DNA from: an uncultured Sphaerochaeta sp.
Lineage (GTDB): Bacteria > Spirochaetota > Spirochaetia > Sphaerochaetales > Sphaerochaetaceae
Assembly (NCBI RefSeq): GCF_963676285.1
Contig: NZ_OY781063.1
Coordinates: 2,852,001 to 2,916,000, forward strand
DNA: 64,000 bases
Direction: 5' to 3'
In this document: positions 42,580-51,012 of the stretch, in pieces
Layout of the letters: each line of letters begins with the position of its first letter
How positions within the stretch are numbered: position 1 is the first letter of the stretch
Translations under genes and position numbers: made by a program
The notes under the pieces: model-generated
The model's input: the letters and a program-made list of their open reading frames with translations, nothing else
What the model was told of the DNA's origin: nothing
Database searches by the model: none

Positions 42580-42895
42580 GCATCGGTTTATGAGAGTGAT
42601 TGTAATGTTTGATCTCCCTGTCTTAACAAGGGCCCAACGAAAAGCTTATCGAAAGTTTCGTAAGTGGCTGATTGGTACTGGTTTTGTCATGTTGCAGGAA
42701 TCAATCTATTCAAAGCTGGTATTGAATCCTACTGCAGCACAATTCTTGAAGGCACAAATACGTAGTCAAGAAGTCAAGGAAGGCATCGTTCAGGTTATGG
42801 TAATTAGTGAAAAGCAATATGAGAACATTGAGTTCATCGTAGGGGAAGTCCAGTCTGATACTCTTTCAGACATGAGGAGGTTGGTGATTTTATGA
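42572..42895 (+). CDS. cas2: Cas2
   Basis: Structural partner of Cas1 in spacer integration, 107 residues. The ferredoxin-like fold opens with MRVIVMFDLPVLTRAQRKAY, where the conserved Asp in FDLP follows the first strand, and continues with FRKWLIGTGFVMLQESIYSK, as in type II Cas2. The in-frame ATG at 42590 (MRVIVMF) may be the true start because it places the first strand at the N-terminus. ATG 42572 overlaps cas1 and is the listed start. It overlaps csn2 by 4 bases. Confidence 0.93.
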   Translation: MNRHRFMRVIVMFDLPVLTRAQRKAYRKFRKWLIGTGFVMLQESIYSKLVLNPTAAQFLKAQIRSQEVKEGIVQVMVISEKQYENIEFIVGEVQSDTLSDMRRLVIL

Positions 42896-43569
42896 GACTC
42901 ATCCATAACCAAATAGAAACACAGATATGCTTCGATTGTGAAACGTCTTATACGCTCGTTGTTGAATCTCCTATTGTCATGAACAGACTTGTATCTGATC
43001 TGAAATTACAAATTCGGGGTGAAGATGGTGGGTTTGTATTATCAGAGAATAATCTTAAAGACATAGATATTGTGTTTGCATGTGAGCTGATTATTGATCC
43101 GTTTGTGTGTGCTGATGATAATAAAAAGTTCGCTACAAAATTATTGCAATACTTAAAAATGGTAGCCAACCAGGAAGACTTCTTCGAACAAACAGCTCAG
43201 ATTAAATCTGCATTATTCCAGTACGCTTTGATAATCATGCAAGATACTGATGAATCGCTAATTTATAAGGATGAGATAGATACCGGTACATTGCTGAAAG
43301 TTTTCAGTTTTATGCTCGATTTTAGTGATCCCAGTCCAATAGAAAATCTTGTAACGTATGTAAAAGTTGCAAACAAGTACTTGGCAAAAAGCCTTTTTGT
43401 TTTTGTGAATGTAAAAAGCTTCTTTACGAATGAAGAGCTCAATTACCTCGTTAATACTGTACATGGAATGAAATGTAATGTTCTGTTTTTGGAGAGTAAT
43501 TTCCATAAACCCTTTGATAATAAGGAAAAATATAGTATAATAGATATAGATCAATGTGAAATTTTCTAG
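42892..43569 (+). CDS. csn2: Csn2 adaptation protein
   Basis: Type II-A-specific DNA-end-binding ring protein of 225 residues that works with Cas1-Cas2 and Cas9 in spacer capture. It is recognised by position, length and the helical-P-loop-like layout: an N-terminal beta part (QICFDCETSYTLVVESPIVM, DLKLQIRGEDGGFVLSENN), a helical middle (EDFFEQTAQIKSALFQYALI) and a C-terminal segment KSLFVFVNVKSFFTNEELNY with NVLFLESN, typical of Csn2. It decides the subtype as II-A. The leader and array follow after about 100 bases. Confidence 0.88.
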   Translation: MRLIHNQIETQICFDCETSYTLVVESPIVMNRLVSDLKLQIRGEDGGFVLSENNLKDIDIVFACELIIDPFVCADDNKKFATKLLQYLKMVANQEDFFEQTAQIKSALFQYALIIMQDTDESLIYKDEIDTGTLLKVFSFMLDFSDPSPIENLVTYVKVANKYLAKSLFVFVNVKSFFTNEELNYLVNTVHGMKCNVLFLESNFHKPFDNKEKYSIIDIDQCEIF

Positions 43570-43667
43570 AGAAGGAAAGATTAAAAATGCTCAGACTAAA
43601 ACAGCAAACGTATGTTTACATAAATCAGGCTTCTGTTGTAAAACATCAAAATACGCGCGTTGTTGAG
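43570..43667 (+). promoter_or_regulatory. CRISPR leader
   Basis: A 98-base A+T-rich spacer between csn2 and the first repeat. It ends in GTTGTTGAG directly at the repeat. TTGAG at this junction resembles the leader-anchoring ATTTGAG described in streptococcal II-A arrays. It contains a small palindrome TATGTTTACATA at about 43610-43621. Confidence 0.7.
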
Positions 43668-45602
43668 GTTTGAGATAGGTGTTATCTCATAGGGTTACTG
43701 ACCGGATGACCCGATAAGGGCACGCTCACCCTTGTTTGAGATAGGTGTTATCTCATAGGGTTACTGACCTCATGATTATCCGCTTGGAGCATATGTGTGG
43801 TTTGAGATAGGTGTTATCTCATAGGGTTACTGACCCGCTTCCTCGAATGTTGCCCAATCGAGAGGGTTTGAGATAGGTGTTATCTCATAGGGTTACTGAC
43901 CAGGTCGTTCGTCCCCTCGGTCGTGACCGCAGTTTGAGATAGGTGTTATCTCATAGGGTTACTGACCATGATTGTCGAATTCACTGTTTCACCCCTTGTT
44001 TGAGATAGGTGTTATCTCATAGGGTTACTGACCTTAAAATTGGAAGTAAAGTTAAGATTGTAGGTTTGAGATAGGTGTTATCTCATAGGGTTACTGACCA
44101 TTTTGAAGGTCAGAAGATGTCATTACAAGGTTTGAGATAGGTGTTATCTCATAGGGTTACTGACCTGTGTTGATACGTTCAAAATAATCCATGGTGTTTG
44201 AGATAGGTGTTATCTCATAGGGTTACTGACCTACCACACTCTTGCCAGCTTTCCAGATGGAGTTTGAGATAGGTGTTATCTCATAGGGTTACTGACCCAA
44301 ATATTCTTTCTCCAATACCATCGATGTGTTTGAGATAGGTGTTATCTCATAGGGTTACTGACCCTTGTATCCTGCCAGAAAATCACCGGTGCTGTTTGAG
44401 ATAGGTGTTATCTCATAGGGTTACTGACCCAACACCATTATATGTCCCGCTCGCATTTGGTTTGAGATAGGTGTTATCTCATAGGGTTACTGACCATGCC
44501 ATCCAGTAAACATGTAATACACTTGGTTTGAGATAGGTGTTATCTCATAGGGTTACTGACCTGTGTCCCTCTTCCGAGGGACGGATTTACAGTTTGAGAT
44601 AGGTGTTATCTCATAGGGTTACTGACCTGTGTCCCTCTTCCGAGGGACGGATTTACAGTTTGAGATAGGTGTTATCTCATAGGGTTACTGACCTTTCAAT
44701 TGTAGTGTTGTTTCTATTTGGATTGTTTGAGATAGGTGTTATCTCGTAGGGTTACTGACCTTGTCTTGCCACACTTGGGGCACTCCACTTGTTTGAGATA
44801 GGTGTTATCTCGTAGGGTTACTGACCATATCATGCCAAGGGTCCTGGAGCATTCCGGTTTGAGATAGGTGTTATCTCGTAGGGTTACTGACCTGAAGCCT
44901 TACAAGTATGTGGTCCATCAGCGTTTGAGATAGGTGTTATCTCGTAGGGTTACTGACCTTGCCTTGCCGGTCTCAAGGAAATCGGTGGGTTTGAGATAGG
45001 TGTTATCTCGTAGGGTTACTGACCCTGCGGTGCTTTCGCACGCCACTTGTATTCGTTTGAGATAGGTGTTATCTCGTAGGGTTACTGACCCCGACATTCA
45101 CTCCTGTAAGCAAGCCACTTGTTTGAGATAGGTGTTATCTCGTAGGGTTACTGACCCATTATTTTTCCTCCAATTTCTGGAATCCTGTTTGAGATAGGTG
45201 TTATCTCGTAGGGTTACTGACCCCGAGGCATGCTTCTGTGTACAGGTATTGCGTTTGAGATAGGTGTTATCTCGTAGGGTTACTGACCCCTCTGCTACCC
45301 AGTTGAAATGACCCCACTGTTTGAGATAGGTGTTATCTCATAGGGTTACTGACCATCTGTCCTCCCAGCATGTGCTTGTATCAAGTTTGAGATAGGTGTT
45401 ATCTCATAGGGTTACTGACCACGTACCTCCTTTTGGGACCCTGGGCCGACGTTTGAGATAGGTGTTATCTCATAGGGTTACTGACCACAAGAGACAGGCT
45501 ATTCCACCAGAGATGGGTTTGAGATAGGTGTTATCTCATAGGGTTACTGACCCACTTGATGGAAGAACAACATTGCAGTGTAGTTTGAGATAGGTGTTAT
45601 CT
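43668..45602 (+). CRISPR. Type II-A CRISPR array, 30 repeats and 29 spacers
   Basis: The 36-base repeat begins GTTTGAGATAGGTGTTATC and ends AGGGTTACTGACC. Spacers are 30 bases except number 16, which is 31. Repeat starts follow a 66-base step from 43668. Repeats 17-25 (44725-45288) have TCTCGTAGG where the others have TCTCATAGG. Spacers 14 and 15 are identical. The last repeat (45583-45602) is truncated after 20 bases, marking the old, leader-distal end. The repeat contains a 7-base inverted repeat, TGAGATA/TATCTCA. The array is transcribed like the cas genes, and the tracrRNA at 37378-37473 pairs with the first 16 bases of the repeat. Confidence 0.99.
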
Positions 45603-45689
45603 AAGCAAAGGTCTCTCGCTGAAGCAATATTGCTATTTACTGTATAGTAATATTTGATTTATTAAAATTCTAAAAATCTTACTCTATAA

Positions 45690-45730
45690 GACCCCTCACG
45701 GGTGCGTGGATTGTTTGAGGTAGGTGTGTG
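45690..45730 (+). CRISPR. Degenerate type I-C-form repeat fused to a partial II-A repeat
   Basis: ACCCCTCACGGGTGCGTGG followed by ATTG reads as the 3' part of a type I-C repeat, with an ACCC/GGGT stem and the CGTGGATTG handle. It runs directly into GTTTGAGGTAGGTGTG, which matches the first 16 bases of the local II-A repeat with two mismatches. No spacer-repeat period is present here. Confidence 0.55.
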
Positions 45731-45781
45731 CAACAAAGCCGGTTTTATCTTGTGGAAGAGAAAATCCGGCTTTGTTGTTTT
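45731..45781 (+). terminator. Strong intrinsic terminator after the CRISPR array
   Basis: Long stem CAACAAAGCCGG / CCGGCTTTGTTG, extended by TTT/AAA pairs, with a loop of about 16 bases, followed by TTTTG. It should end the pre-crRNA transcript. Confidence 0.8.
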
Positions 45782-45798
45782 GTATCTAATGTATAGTT

Positions 45799-45824
45799 TT
45801 GCCGAAAGCGGGCAATTTTTTTTT
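45799..45824 (+). terminator. Second terminator-like hairpin
   Basis: Short stem TTGCC / GGCAA with a 7-base loop, followed by a run of nine T. The 150 bases after it, up to the first phage gene, are A+T-rich with no gene that I can see, apart from a small inverted repeat TGTAC/GTACA near 45930. Confidence 0.6.
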
Positions 45825-46009
45825 ATCCAGTAACGAATTAAAATTAAAAATCAAATAAATTGACCAAATTTGGAGCAACTTCGACTCATCCATTTTTTCG
45901 GTGAGTTCAGATTTACACTGCACACTGTACGTTTTTATGTACACTGTCCTCGTTACCTCCAATCATGTAAGAGGGCTTGTCTGTACCTACACTTAACGTG
46001 GAGGATACA

Positions 46010-47125
46010 GTGAGTACCGTTGTTGATGACAGGCTTGGAAAGACAATCTATGCAGATAATATAAAGCTGATTAATGGCAAGGTTCAGAAGAGACCGATAG
46101 ACTCTTTGAACAAGGCCGGACTCAAGCTGTTGTCTGTTGACAAGTCTGCTCTCTACGAAAAGCTCAAGGATATGGGAGCGGACAACATCATCACTCCCAT
46201 TGAGAAACGCTCCCTTGAAAGAGAATGGGACAACCTCACCTCCTCCAAAAACTTCACACTCCAGAAAGTCACAGAGTATGGCATTGGTGAATCCGATGTA
46301 GTAACCGCTGTCCTTACCGCTTATGACGAACTGGAGAACTATCTCAATATCGTACTCGATCCCACACAGATGTCGGAGAACACTGATGTCACAGGGATGG
46401 GGAATATCACCACGCTCTTTGAATCCTATTACACAGCAAAGGCAACCCTTGATGAAACCCTGTTCAGACTGGAGACAGGAATGCTCAATGGGATGGACTA
46501 CCGCACAAAGTTCAATGTGACGGTGCTTAGCTCTACCGGTATCACTGTTCCCCTTGATGGCTCACCCTCCACCTTGCGAGTGGTCTTGTACCAAGAAGGC
46601 GTTGAGGTCACTGATGAATATCAGGAGGCAGACTTCACATGGAGTAGGGTCTCAGAGGACAGGGTAGCTGACGGTACGTGGAGAGGCGACAACGCAATCA
46701 TTGGTAAGTCAATCGTTGTAAATGTAGACGACCTTGTATATGGTTCGGCCTCTTTCATGTGCACCTTCAAGCACCTCTACAGTGACACCATGTACTTTGA
46801 GAAAGTTGGAATCGCCTCCTTATCCAAGGAAGTACCAGGCAAGGATGGTGAAGATTCGGTATCAGTCCAGATATTCTCAAGCAACGGGAATCTCTTCAGG
46901 GATGGTCAGGCGTATACAACCATGTCTGCAACCGTCTGGAAAGGGGATGAGGATATTACAAGCCAATTGGACGCTTCTCTGTTCAGTTGGGAACGCACCA
47001 GTGGTGATGTTGTAGCAGATGCAGCATGGAATACATCAAGCAAAGCAATCGGCAAGAAGATCATTGAGATTACACCGCAGGACGTGGTGGGAAGGTCTGT
47101 CTTTGCCTGTCACGTAGATATATAG
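46010..47125 (+). CDS. Phage tail-fibre-like structural protein with Ig-like domains
   Basis: Product of 371 residues. The N-terminal 130 residues are helical and include ADNIITPIEKRSLEREWDNL, a segment often found in the C-terminal half of long tail-tip/fibre proteins. Two beta-sandwich, Ig-like repeats follow, each with a paired pattern of VLYQEGVEVTDEYQEADFTW-type strands and a closing FMCTF or FACHV. I chose GTG 46010, because GGAGG lies 5 bases upstream. TTG 45977 is possible but its purine stretch is too close. It is the leftmost phage gene, and no upstream tail or head genes are present, so the module is cut or rearranged at its left side. Confidence 0.65.
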   Translation: MSTVVDDRLGKTIYADNIKLINGKVQKRPIDSLNKAGLKLLSVDKSALYEKLKDMGADNIITPIEKRSLEREWDNLTSSKNFTLQKVTEYGIGESDVVTAVLTAYDELENYLNIVLDPTQMSENTDVTGMGNITTLFESYYTAKATLDETLFRLETGMLNGMDYRTKFNVTVLSSTGITVPLDGSPSTLRVVLYQEGVEVTDEYQEADFTWSRVSEDRVADGTWRGDNAIIGKSIVVNVDDLVYGSASFMCTFKHLYSDTMYFEKVGIASLSKEVPGKDGEDSVSVQIFSSNGNLFRDGQAYTTMSATVWKGDEDITSQLDASLFSWERTSGDVVADAAWNTSSKAIGKKIIEITPQDVVGRSVFACHVDI

Positions 47126-47137
47126 GAGAAAAAGGAA

Positions 47138-48151
47138 ATGGCAAAAGCCTCAGCATCGTACACGATCATGGACTACACCGATGGAGTCACCCTCCTCGGA
47201 AGCATTGAATCAAACCATCCTCGTACCACACTGTACGATACCACCACACAGTCCCATAACCCATCTTGGGCTGATACCTCACTTACGCTCACTCCAAAAC
47301 TTCACAAGGCAGGAAGCACCACTGACCTTATCGGTACACTCAAGTCCGGCAAGTGGCAGAGAAAGCTACCTGGGGGAGCTTGGACAGATGTGGTAAGCGG
47401 TTCGAACAGTGAGACCGTTGTGACTGCTACCAAGGTACTCACTGTTAGCGCAAACAAAATGACAGGCAATATCTGGCAGATTGAATACAAGTTTGTGGCA
47501 GTGTACACCGACCCTGTACTTGGCCTCGACCTAGACTACGAAATGGTCATTGCCTTCAACAGGGTTGCGAATGGAACCTCCTTTGTCGTAGCTAGGGCGT
47601 TTACTCCAAGTGGAGACCAGTTCAAGAATGGCAATCCTTCCAGCCTCAAGGTAAAGGCAGAGTTGATTCGTGGTACTACCCAAGACACCACCAACCTTAC
47701 CTACGCTTGGGAGAAGTCCACAAACGGTACTACATGGTCTGCAGTTACCGGAAGCACCTCAGAGCTTTCAGTCACCCCTGCAATGGTTGATTCGTTTGCT
47801 ATGTTCAGATGCAAGATTACCGACACAGACGCTTCCTCGGATACCTACCAAGATGTGTTCACCACGGAGGGTGTCACCATCCTTGATGTGAGTGATCCGT
47901 ATCAGGTCGTCATTGAATCCTCTGCTGGTCAGTTCTTCAAGAACAATACCGGCTCTACTACCCTCAAGGCAGTGGTCTATCAGGATGGAGCAGAGGTGGA
48001 TTCTGGGGGTACTGGACTTACCTATACATGGACTATGACCGACAAGGACGGAGTTGCAGATGCAACCTTCGGGTCAAAGACAGGAAAAACCATTTCCGTA
48101 TCCCACGATGAAATTGAGGTTAAGGGAACATTCTTCTGTTCCGTTAGCTAA
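47138..48151 (+). CDS. Phage structural protein with Ig-like repeats
   Basis: Product of 337 residues, mostly beta strands, with three tandem Ig-like units. The repeats share the closing pattern TYAWEKSTNGTTWSAV, FAMFRCKITD and TYTWTMTDKDG, FFCSVS seen in the previous gene, so both come from one domain family used for display on tail fibres or decoration proteins. No signal peptide. GGAGAAAAAGGAA precedes ATG 47138, and the previous gene ends 12 bases upstream. Exact virion position unknown. Confidence 0.65.
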   Translation: MAKASASYTIMDYTDGVTLLGSIESNHPRTTLYDTTTQSHNPSWADTSLTLTPKLHKAGSTTDLIGTLKSGKWQRKLPGGAWTDVVSGSNSETVVTATKVLTVSANKMTGNIWQIEYKFVAVYTDPVLGLDLDYEMVIAFNRVANGTSFVVARAFTPSGDQFKNGNPSSLKVKAELIRGTTQDTTNLTYAWEKSTNGTTWSAVTGSTSELSVTPAMVDSFAMFRCKITDTDASSDTYQDVFTTEGVTILDVSDPYQVVIESSAGQFFKNNTGSTTLKAVVYQDGAEVDSGGTGLTYTWTMTDKDGVADATFGSKTGKTISVSHDEIEVKGTFFCSVS

Positions 48152-48162
48152 GGAGACTGTAC

Positions 48163-51012
48163 ATGATTGCTTCCGCTTCCATAACACTTACCAACCTTGC
48201 TGATGGGCTTAGCACATTCTATCAGTATGCAAAGAATACAAGCGACACAACTCCCCCCACCACAGGGTGGAGCACAGCTATGCCTTCAAGAACTTCTGGT
48301 GAGTTTATCTGGAGGCGTGAGGCAAGTGCATTGTCTTTGGATGATGTAACAGCATGGGAAAATACTGTATGCCTTACAGGCGCAACTGGAGCTTCAGGCC
48401 CAAAAGGAGATACTGGAGAACAAGGGCCTCCAGGCAACCCAGGAGCAGTCGGGGTTAATCCAAACGAAAACTTAATTCAGGTTGCAGGCTTTGAGGAAGA
48501 TGGCTCGTTTGGTGCATCAACTGGTATAATCTATAACGGTAGCACCCCTATTAGTATCAATAATGCTGAATACACGGTTAATGAAGATGGCAAAGGATAT
48601 ATTTTCACCAACTCTTCAGGTAACCTGTCTTTTGGAAGAATTCATTACAGGTCGATTGGGTTTGTTCCTACACCTCGTAAGAATATTCTAAGCAATGATT
48701 TCCTAACACCAAAGCCTACATTCTCTGGTGCAAACTTTGATCCTGCAACACATACATGGACTGGCAGTGTTGAAAGTGGAGCAGATTTGACATGGGGAGC
48801 TGGATTGATTGTTTCAGCCGGACAAAACATAAGAGTTCCATTTGGGAAAACCTATATAGTAAGCCTTGAGATATATGCTTCTGCTGCTGTGACTTTCAAA
48901 GCTGATGTAAACAATTTCCCTGTTGGCGTAGATGCTTGGAGCGGAAACGACAATGACAATTCAGATGCTAGAGGATTGTTTTCAGAAACAATACCTGCAA
49001 ACACATGGACTAAAGTCTGGTTCTCATACGAAAACAGTTCAATCGACAATACCAGTAAGGTGGATTTGTACGATGGATCGAATTTTGGTGTAGCCAATCA
49101 GAGCGGTTCAACAATTACTGTAAAATACAGAAACATCAAAGGTGAGATTGGTACAGAATATTCGAGTTTTGAACCAGCATTTAATGAATCAACTATCAAC
49201 GAATCATTGAAAGTTGCTTTTGTTGACTTCAATACGTATGAAGAAATATTCCCAGACTTGGTAATAGGCTCATTTCAAGTTAATGACGGTATTGTTGATA
49301 ACGCAGAAATGCTGCCAGCACGAAACGTCAACGATTTTCTTAATTCCAACATGCTTGAAATATTGAACAAAGGGGACAAGGAAGATATCAAGGTGATGGC
49401 AATGGCATTGGGTGCTGACAGGGTATTCCAGACAATTGTTGCCATAACCGCATTTATCCAAGACCTGTATGTAAACAACGTAAAATCAAAAGACTACATA
49501 GAAGATTCCAAGTCATTCCCTGAAGAAGGATTTTGGCTGGATGGACTTAATAATATTGCAAAGATTGCGTACTTAAAAGCAAAGAATGCAGATATACAAG
49601 GCACATTCAGGAATGATGGATTCAAGACTCTTGAACCAGTAGATGGCACAACTATAACAAGGTATACAACCCCTAAAAGTATCTTTAAGTTTTCCGATGC
49701 CTATAATCTCTTTCCTGACTCAAACTCACTCCAATCCATATCAGGAACTTTTGAGGGGAACAGCTTCACTCAGGCGACTCGTAGAAGCAGTACACGTATA
49801 CTATTGTACAAAGATTCTTCATCATCTTCTACGTCAGTGTCTGCTGGCGATGATAAACTGCTAAAGAGACATGTCCCATCCCAAGTTTTTGGGAAAAACT
49901 ATTATGTTCGATGGCATATAAGCTATGACGGAACAAATACCCACAGATCCTTTATCAGAAACAAGGCAGGACAGACCGTTGGGCAGATTTATGCAGACCA
50001 TAATGCCAGAGAAACAATACAGACAGGTGAAGATAGTGATGGTGATCCAGTCTATTCTGTAATCTTTCTTTATAGGGGCGATATGGAGTTGTGGCACTCA
50101 TTGGGTGGAGCTGGTACTTATTCTGGGACATACTCAATCACTGACACTTATCAAGAGTTCTCGGTTATTGCTTATTCTGGTGCACTCTGGGGTTCTAAAA
50201 CAGCAACCTCCAACCTCTTGGAAATATCAACATCAAGAACATTTAATAGTGCTGTTCTGGTAAACGGAAGTACATTCAGAGAAGTATCAGACCAGCCAGA
50301 TAAGTATTACCTGTCCTCATCCAAGACATTCAACATTGGAGGAACTACCCAAGATTCTGCATCAATGAAAAAGTATGTCTCTGGTACTGATTTCTACAAC
50401 CGGTTCAGTACGCTTCCGGTAGGGTCAATAGGTGACGTCTCCTCTGGATCAATCAATTATAATGGCAGTTCCTACACCGTTAATAGGATACAGAAAACCT
50501 CGAATAGTATTGTTTTATGGTCTGGAAGCCACCAGATTGTTGTGAATAAATTCCAGAATGGGACAAATACAGGAGTCTATTCTCATCTTGAAGTTGTTTC
50601 AGATATCGTCTTCGGCAAAATTGATGGCGGTATTGAAACGATGCACATCCTTCCTTTTGATGGTGCAAACAACACGTATGATATCGGACAAAGCAGCAAG
50701 CGTTTCCGAGCAGGTTATTTTTACAATGTCGTATCAAGCTCTTTCAATGCTTCCTCACTGAGGAATCTCAAGAAAGACATCAGTAAATACAAGGGGTCTG
50801 CTCTTGATGTTCTCAATCAGGTTGAGGTAGTCAATTATCGCTATAAATCTGAGAACGATGAATACCTACACACAGGATTGATTGCCGATGATTCCCCTGA
50901 ATGTCTCACCGGAAAGAACCATGATGTGATGTCACTCTCTGATACTACAGGAATGCTCATAAAAGCAGTACAGGAGCTTGATGAGAAAATCCATAAGTTG
51001 GAGGGTCGATAA
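48163..51012 (+). CDS. Phage tail fibre with collagen-like segment and S74 chaperone domain
   Basis: Product of 949 residues. A short collagen-like Gly-x-x run (GATGASGPKGDTGEQGPPGN) at about residues 73-95 forms a trimer stalk. A long beta-rich middle includes a carbohydrate-binding-like segment (FSETIPANTWTKVWFSYENS). The C-terminal 100 residues are an intramolecular chaperone/auto-protease of the peptidase S74 type: SSLRNLKKDISKYKGSALD supplies the Ser-Lys pair, then LHTGLIADD and DTTGMLIKAVQELDEKIHKL, which is the usual ending. S74 domains guide trimer folding and then cut themselves off. The protein probably binds the host surface. Confidence 0.85.
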   Translation: MIASASITLTNLADGLSTFYQYAKNTSDTTPPTTGWSTAMPSRTSGEFIWRREASALSLDDVTAWENTVCLTGATGASGPKGDTGEQGPPGNPGAVGVNPNENLIQVAGFEEDGSFGASTGIIYNGSTPISINNAEYTVNEDGKGYIFTNSSGNLSFGRIHYRSIGFVPTPRKNILSNDFLTPKPTFSGANFDPATHTWTGSVESGADLTWGAGLIVSAGQNIRVPFGKTYIVSLEIYASAAVTFKADVNNFPVGVDAWSGNDNDNSDARGLFSETIPANTWTKVWFSYENSSIDNTSKVDLYDGSNFGVANQSGSTITVKYRNIKGEIGTEYSSFEPAFNESTINESLKVAFVDFNTYEEIFPDLVIGSFQVNDGIVDNAEMLPARNVNDFLNSNMLEILNKGDKEDIKVMAMALGADRVFQTIVAITAFIQDLYVNNVKSKDYIEDSKSFPEEGFWLDGLNNIAKIAYLKAKNADIQGTFRNDGFKTLEPVDGTTITRYTTPKSIFKFSDAYNLFPDSNSLQSISGTFEGNSFTQATRRSSTRILLYKDSSSSSTSVSAGDDKLLKRHVPSQVFGKNYYVRWHISYDGTNTHRSFIRNKAGQTVGQIYADHNARETIQTGEDSDGDPVYSVIFLYRGDMELWHSLGGAGTYSGTYSITDTYQEFSVIAYSGALWGSKTATSNLLEISTSRTFNSAVLVNGSTFREVSDQPDKYYLSSSKTFNIGGTTQDSASMKKYVSGTDFYNRFSTLPVGSIGDVSSGSINYNGSSYTVNRIQKTSNSIVLWSGSHQIVVNKFQNGTNTGVYSHLEVVSDIVFGKIDGGIETMHILPFDGANNTYDIGQSSKRFRAGYFYNVVSSSFNASSLRNLKKDISKYKGSALDVLNQVEVVNYRYKSENDEYLHTGLIADDSPECLTGKNHDVMSLSDTTGMLIKAVQELDEKIHKLEGR

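Noticed and set aside
43668..45602. Spacers that target this chromosome or the adjacent prophage
   Set aside because: I compared several spacers by eye with the phage region and the host genes and saw only short chance matches, for example 11 bases of spacer 20 near 2425. A proper search is needed, so no self-targeting claim is made.
45690..45730. A phage attachment site at the hybrid repeat
   Set aside because: A repeated core at the other prophage end would be required, and that end is outside the window.
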